Source: Chrysomallon squamiferum
Lineage: Eukaryota > Mollusca > Gastropoda > Neomphalida > Peltospiridae
DNA length: 64,000 nt
Direction: 5' to 3'
Assembly (NCBI GenBank): GCA_012295275.1
Contig: CM022678.1
Span: 10,403,499 to 10,467,498, forward strand
The notes below the pieces were generated by a model. The model saw only the letters and a list, made by a program, of their open reading frames with translations, was not told the origin of the DNA and did no database searches. This document shows, piece after piece, positions 59,870 to 64,000 of this stretch (position 1 is its first letter; the number at the start of each line of letters is the position of its first letter). Made by a program: the position numbers and the translations under genes.

Positions 59870-60390
59870 TACAGATACATACATATGAATATAGAGACAA
59901 AAACACTTTAACAAATACAACACGCAGGACATACATATGCACATATACACATTTATATTAAAATTTATATTAAAATTATTTTTGACAGGTCAGATTACTG
60001 CCGCAGGGAAGGTTCCACCTGCTAAAGTTCTGATTATTGGTGGTGGAGTTGCTGGTCTTTCCGCTGTTGGTACGGCCAAGAACATGGGCGCCATTGTGAG
60101 AGCATTTGACACTCGCGCTGCGGTGAAGGAACAGGTAGAATCATTCGGGGCAGAGTTTCTTGAAGTGACTGGAGTGGAGGTATGTTTAGACATTTTTAAA
60201 ATTAACTTAAACCTATAAACATCACTGGACATGTTTTACAGGTCAGTGGTATTGAACCTGAATGACCGCATTTAGGTAAAAAAATTACCTGCTTATTGAT
60301 TTTTGATTCAGCAGGAAATAATATTAAAATGTGGAAGTTTGTATGTATGTGTGTGTGTATGTTTAGATAAATAGATTATATATTCAGTAG

Positions 60391-60423
<33 letters not shown>

Positions 60424-60570
60424 TGAATGACCAATAAAATTTCTGAAAAGTTGTGTGAAATGCAGACAATGCTGTAATATGTCTTATTGTCTGTGATTGT
60501 TTCAAATATTTATTTTTATTTTACATAAAAAGGCTTAATACCCAGCTATTAAAAATGTGTAATAAATATC

Positions 60571-60608
<38 letters not shown>

Positions 60609-63600
60609 TGTGTGTGTAATGGAGTTTGAATAGTAGATAATATTAGACATATAACAAAGAAATATAGTTTATACACAAAACATATAGAGATAGCTAATAA
60701 TTAAAAAAGGGAGGAAGGATCTTTTAAGTAAGAAACAGAAGGGCATTATTGAGATAATTAAAAATGGAATTTAAAAAAAAAAAATTATTTTCTTCCAAAT
60801 CTACATATAGTTATCCAATTTGATAAATGTGAATAAATAAATATATAGAGAGTGAGTAATCTCAAACACAAATCCTAAATTTTAAAAAAACTTGACTTTT
60901 CCAGGAATCAGGTGAGGGTACAGGAGGCTACGCTAAAGAGATGTCTGCTGAATACATCGCCGCGGAGATGGCGCTGTTCCACAAGCAAGCCAAAGATGTC
61001 GACATCATCATCTCAACTGCATTGATTCCTGGCAAAAAAGCTCCAGTTCTCATCAAAAAGGTTTTTAATTTAAATAATCATTTGTATCATTTTTATCTCT
61101 GTGTGTGTGAAGGTGGATGTGTCTGTGATGTGTGTTCACATGTGTTCATATGTACATAGGTACATAAGAATCTATTTTGTCTTGAATAATGACAATTGTA
61201 TAATGGTACAGAAATCCATGCATAATAACAGCATGAAAATATGCTCTCCAGATTTCAGAAAGTTTGGATGATTTTTGTTAGACAAAATGTAACCTCCATT
61301 AAAAATTAAGTGGACATATCATAACATAACATACAAATAGAAGAAAGAAAAATAAAGATTAAAATTTGATTAAAATGTTTGGGTAACCAATAAAGAAAAT
61401 GATTACTCTAAAGCCAGCCAACAAACCAATTTTAAGGAGCAAAACATTATTAGTATGTTTGTAATAAAATCTTAAAGAGACTATCTTATCAATTTTATAA
61501 ATAAATATAAAAAAAAAAATAATAATAATAAGATTTCTCATAACACAAGACTAATTCAAATCAGACTTTCACTTAGTTTAAATTATCCAAAGTTTTAAAA
61601 GAAAATTTCGGTTTTTTCCAGTACATGATTGACGACATGAAGCCTGGCTCAGTTGTTGTTGACCTTGCTGCCGAAGCAGGTGGCAACATCGAGACAACGG
61701 TGCCTGGAGAGATTTCTGTCTACAACGACGTCATTCACATTGGCCTGACAGACTTCCCCAGCCGTCTGCCTACGCAGTCTAGCACCCTCTACGCCAACAA
61801 CATTTCAAAATTTCTTTTGTCTATCGGTTAGTATTCAGTTACATTTTTTTTTTTTGATACATTATCTTGATTTTACCAATTCCAACCAGAGCTCTTGCTT
61901 TATAATATCAGATGTCAATGTGATTTTTATTTTACATTTCCATTTGTTGAATTGAAAAATAAGATATGGTTTTGAAACATTTCATTAGCAAATTTATTTT
62001 CCTAATTTCAATCCAGAATAGAAATTATATGTTAACTTAGGTAAATAAATTGCAGCCCCACACACCTCTTAATTTATTTTTGATGCAAGATCTTTATTTA
62101 TTTATTTATTTATTTATGTATTTATTTATTTATCTATGTCTATTTATTTGACTATTTGTCTATTTATTTATCTATTTATTTATTTCCCCACTGCAGGTGA
62201 AAAAGATCATTATAATGTGAACTTGGAAGATGAAGTTGTAAGAGGTTCAATTATTCTTGATCAGGTAAATATCAGAACATACATACACAGAATGAATATT
62301 AAAACACCTTTGTTAATTAAAGGTATTGATTAATTAGCAGGTTAATTCTATAAAATGTGATGACCGTTATTTGTAAAATGAAGTAGAACTAGATATATTT
62401 TTGTCTCAAAAACACCAGTTACACCATTTCATAATTGTATTAGTAATTGCATTTGTATTCAAAAGATTTTCTTAAAATTGACTGTATTAAAAATAGTTTA
62501 AATTCTATTTGGAAAAATTAAATTTTCTTTTAATCCAAATGGATTTCTTAAATTGCTGTATTTGTTGTTTATTTTATTTATTTCTTTAAATGTAAACAGC
62601 ATCATTTATTATTACATTGTATTATTTAATTGTTTTTATATTTTTATTTTATTTTAATACCTATAATTAACCTATTAAAATCAAAATTTCTTAGTTTTTA
62701 ATTAACATGTATAATAAAAGTTAATTAAATTGTTTTTCAGGGAAAGTTGATGTGGCCGCCACCACCACCCAAGGAGGCTGCTACACCCGCAGCAGCACCG
62801 CAGGCTGTTGTGAAGGAGCCACCTCCTGAACCCAACTACTTCAGACAACATCTCAACAACTCCTTGATGTACACAGCCGGTCTCAGTTCAATGATTGGTC
62901 AGTACCTGCAATTGTTACCTTTAATTAATAACTTTTCACCTGTATTAATGAATTGTATCAGTTAAAGACATTATATAATGATGGGTTCAATATCTATAAT
63001 TGTTACCTTTAATTAAAGTTTTCACCCGTGTTATTGTCAGTTTAATTATTATTTTAACGTAGTAACTATAATTATTACCTTTAATTAAAAACTTTTTACC
63101 TGTATTAATGTATCAGTTAAAGACATTATTTAATGATGGGATTAATATCAGTAATTGTTACCTTTAATTAAAAACTTCACACCTCTATTAATGCATTATG
63201 TCAGTTTAAGCAGTATTTTAATGTAGGTAACTATAATTACTATCTTTAATTAAAAATGTTTCACCTTATTTTAATTTACTGTGTCAATTTAAGCATTATT
63301 TAATTATAATATCACTATGGTCATTACAACTATAATTATAGTTATACCTGTAATTATAAACTTTTCTTTTTTATTAACGTAATGTATCAATTTAAAATTA
63401 TTTTAATGTAGTAAAACTATAATTATTACTTTAATTAAAGACTTTTCACCTGCATTTAGTATGCTGTATCAATTAAATATTATTTTCAGGATAAGTTAGT
63501 ACATCTAATCATTACCTTTAATTCAAAGTTATTCACCTGCATTGACATACAATATGAATATACTATAAGAATTTCGTAACTAAAATAATAATTTATTCAT

Positions 63601-63937
63601 GGAACCATGAAAAATTGTAAAATATAAATTATAAAACAAAATGAACTTGTATTTGTTTCCATTCTGTAATAAATACTGTTATCACCTATAAAGCTAATCT
63701 TTGTATTTTAATGATCATTTAAAAAAATAATACATATTATTATTACCTGTAAAGGTAATGTTTGTATTTTAATGATCATTTTAAAAACATAATGATATTT
63801 AATACTTTAAAATAATTTTAATTTTATTTTATTTTAATTTTAATTTTTTTTCAAAAATTATTCAGGTCTTGGAATGGCATCCCCCAACCCTGCTTTCACA
63901 ACCATGGTTACCACTTTCAGTTTGGCAGGAATTGTAG
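56129..63937 (+). CDS. NNT: Mitochondrial NAD(P) transhydrogenase, 5' part (7 coding exons), continues past window
   Basis: Family reaction: proton-driven hydride transfer from NADH to NADP+ across the inner mitochondrial membrane, making matrix NADPH. Exons 56129-56756, 59989-60179, 60905-61060, 61622-61826, 62197-62264, 62741-62897, 63866-63937, all in phase, give 492 aa so far. The vertebrate protein is about 1086 aa, so roughly half is outside. Layout: a basic presequence (about 1-45), the alanine dehydrogenase/PNT N-terminal domain, the NAD-binding dI Rossmann fold with GGGVAGL (227-233), a Pro/Ala-rich linker ([20 protein letters not shown]) and the start of the membrane dII region ([10 protein letters not shown] and [12 protein letters not shown]). 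It shares a divergent promoter region with IDH2. Confidence 0.95.
56757..57280. repeat. Four roughly 130-bp tandem units at the start of NNT intron 1
   Basis: Units begin tgatgttatggttacgttcgtaaactt and end near aattaatggagataataat. The first unit starts two bases after the GTAAG donor. Confidence 0.85.
59814..59865. repeat. (CA)n in NNT intron 1
   Basis: About 26 units. Confidence 0.98.
59989..60179 (+). CDS. NNT: NNT coding exon 2: NAD-binding Rossmann start
   Basis: Encodes [20 protein letters not shown] and then [20 protein letters not shown] and [15 protein letters not shown] is the dinucleotide-binding loop, and the Asp in FDTR is the NAD-specific acidic residue. Phase-0 end at GTATGT. 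Confidence 0.95.
60391..60605. repeat. (GATA)n and (GA)n in NNT intron 2
   Basis: Eight GATA units at 60391-60423 and about 17 GA units at 60572-60605. Confidence 0.96.
60905..61060 (+). CDS. NNT: NNT coding exon 3
   Basis: 52 codons, phase 0 at both ends. Contains [20 protein letters not shown] and then [20 protein letters not shown], the conserved dI loop. The donor AAAAAG/GTTTTT is clearly non-consensus after position 2, although homology fixes the boundary. Confidence 0.93.
61622..61826 (+). CDS. NNT: NNT coding exon 4
   Basis: Encodes [40 protein letters not shown] and [13 protein letters not shown], strongly conserved in dI. Donor is GTTAGT in phase 1. Confidence 0.95.
62091..62186. 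repeat. (TTTA)n before NNT exon 5
   Basis: About 23 tetranucleotide units with CTA variants, ending 10 bases before the acceptor. Confidence 0.96.
62197..62264 (+). CDS. NNT: NNT coding exon 5
   Basis: 68 nt, [20 protein letters not shown] and DQ, matching the DFxxDxxVIRGTVVMxDG region. The acceptor directly follows a (TTTA)n tract. Confidence 0.9.
62741..62897 (+). CDS. NNT: NNT coding exon 6: linker and start of membrane domain
   Basis: [20 protein letters not shown] and onward form a flexible linker, followed by [19 protein letters not shown], the start of dII. Donor is GTCAGT, opening into a tandem array. Confidence 0.9.
62898..63545. repeat. Tandem array of roughly 85-100 bp units at the start of NNT intron 6
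   Basis: ataattgttacctttaattaaaaacttttcacctgtattaatg..tcagtttaa recurs about seven times, beginning at the donor. Confidence 0.85.
63866..63937 (+). CDS. NNT: NNT coding exon 7 (last visible)
   Basis: 72 nt, [20 protein letters not shown] and GIV, a dII transmembrane helix matching PNLAFSQMVTTFGLAGIVG. Donor is GTAAGT. The gene continues to the right. Confidence 0.92.
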   Translation, partial: VLEWHPPTLLSQPWLPLSVWQEL

Positions 63938-64000
63938 GTAAGTGAATTTAAATTAATCTGTTCCCAGGAGTGACTTTCTTTAAAACTAGTTAGATAGTAC

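Overview
This is a eukaryotic nuclear window. It is AT-rich, has GT-AG introns, and is crowded with (AAT)n, (CA)n, (CATA)n and (TA)n microsatellites and with minisatellites. Four intron-bearing metazoan genes can be rebuilt exon by exon. Their protein style, the decayed hAT (ZBED5/FAM200-like) transposase fragment and the microsatellite load suggest an invertebrate, probably a lophotrochozoan such as a mollusc. That placement is an inference, not something a single motif proves. No CRISPR array, operon, rRNA or tRNA gene was seen. Layout: 1-8187 is repeat-rich intergenic DNA with a transposase pseudogene at 1.7-2.2 kb and a minisatellite at 4 kb. 8188-16355 (minus strand) is a complete 11-exon polypeptide N-acetylgalactosaminyltransferase (682 aa: membrane anchor, a stem with four 17-residue repeats, catalytic domain, ricin-type lectin domain). 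A possible further upstream coding exon lies at 17724-17822. 20372-36174 (plus) is a 19-exon PHF20/PHF20L1-type chromatin reader (about 985 aa: two Tudor domains, a C2H2 finger, a PHD finger and the conserved C-terminal region). It has one apparent one-base frameshift in exon 13. 39318-53758 (minus) is an 11-exon NADP-dependent isocitrate dehydrogenase with a mitochondrial presequence (IDH2 type). Its fourth exon is visibly damaged: no splice donor, no Gly-Asp-Gln at its end, and a conserved Arg changed to His. 54375-64000 (plus) is the 5' part of a mitochondrial NAD(P) transhydrogenase gene (NNT), which runs off the right edge after seven coding exons. Working together: IDH2 and NNT are two major makers of mitochondrial NADPH. 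Here they sit head to head, with under 650 bp between the IDH2 start codon and the end of the likely NNT leader exon. A CACGTG E-box and a full TGACGTCA CRE lie 20 bp apart just upstream of IDH2, so shared control is plausible. PHF20 and IDH2 are convergent. GALNT and PHF20 are divergent but about 4 kb apart (2.5 kb if the candidate upstream GALNT exon is real). A second theme is local duplication at exon-intron borders. At least three real exons have a decayed partial copy just upstream, each carrying its own acceptor, and several introns begin at the donor with a tandem array. Whether the IDH2 and PHF20 lesions are real or assembly errors cannot be decided from one haplotype.
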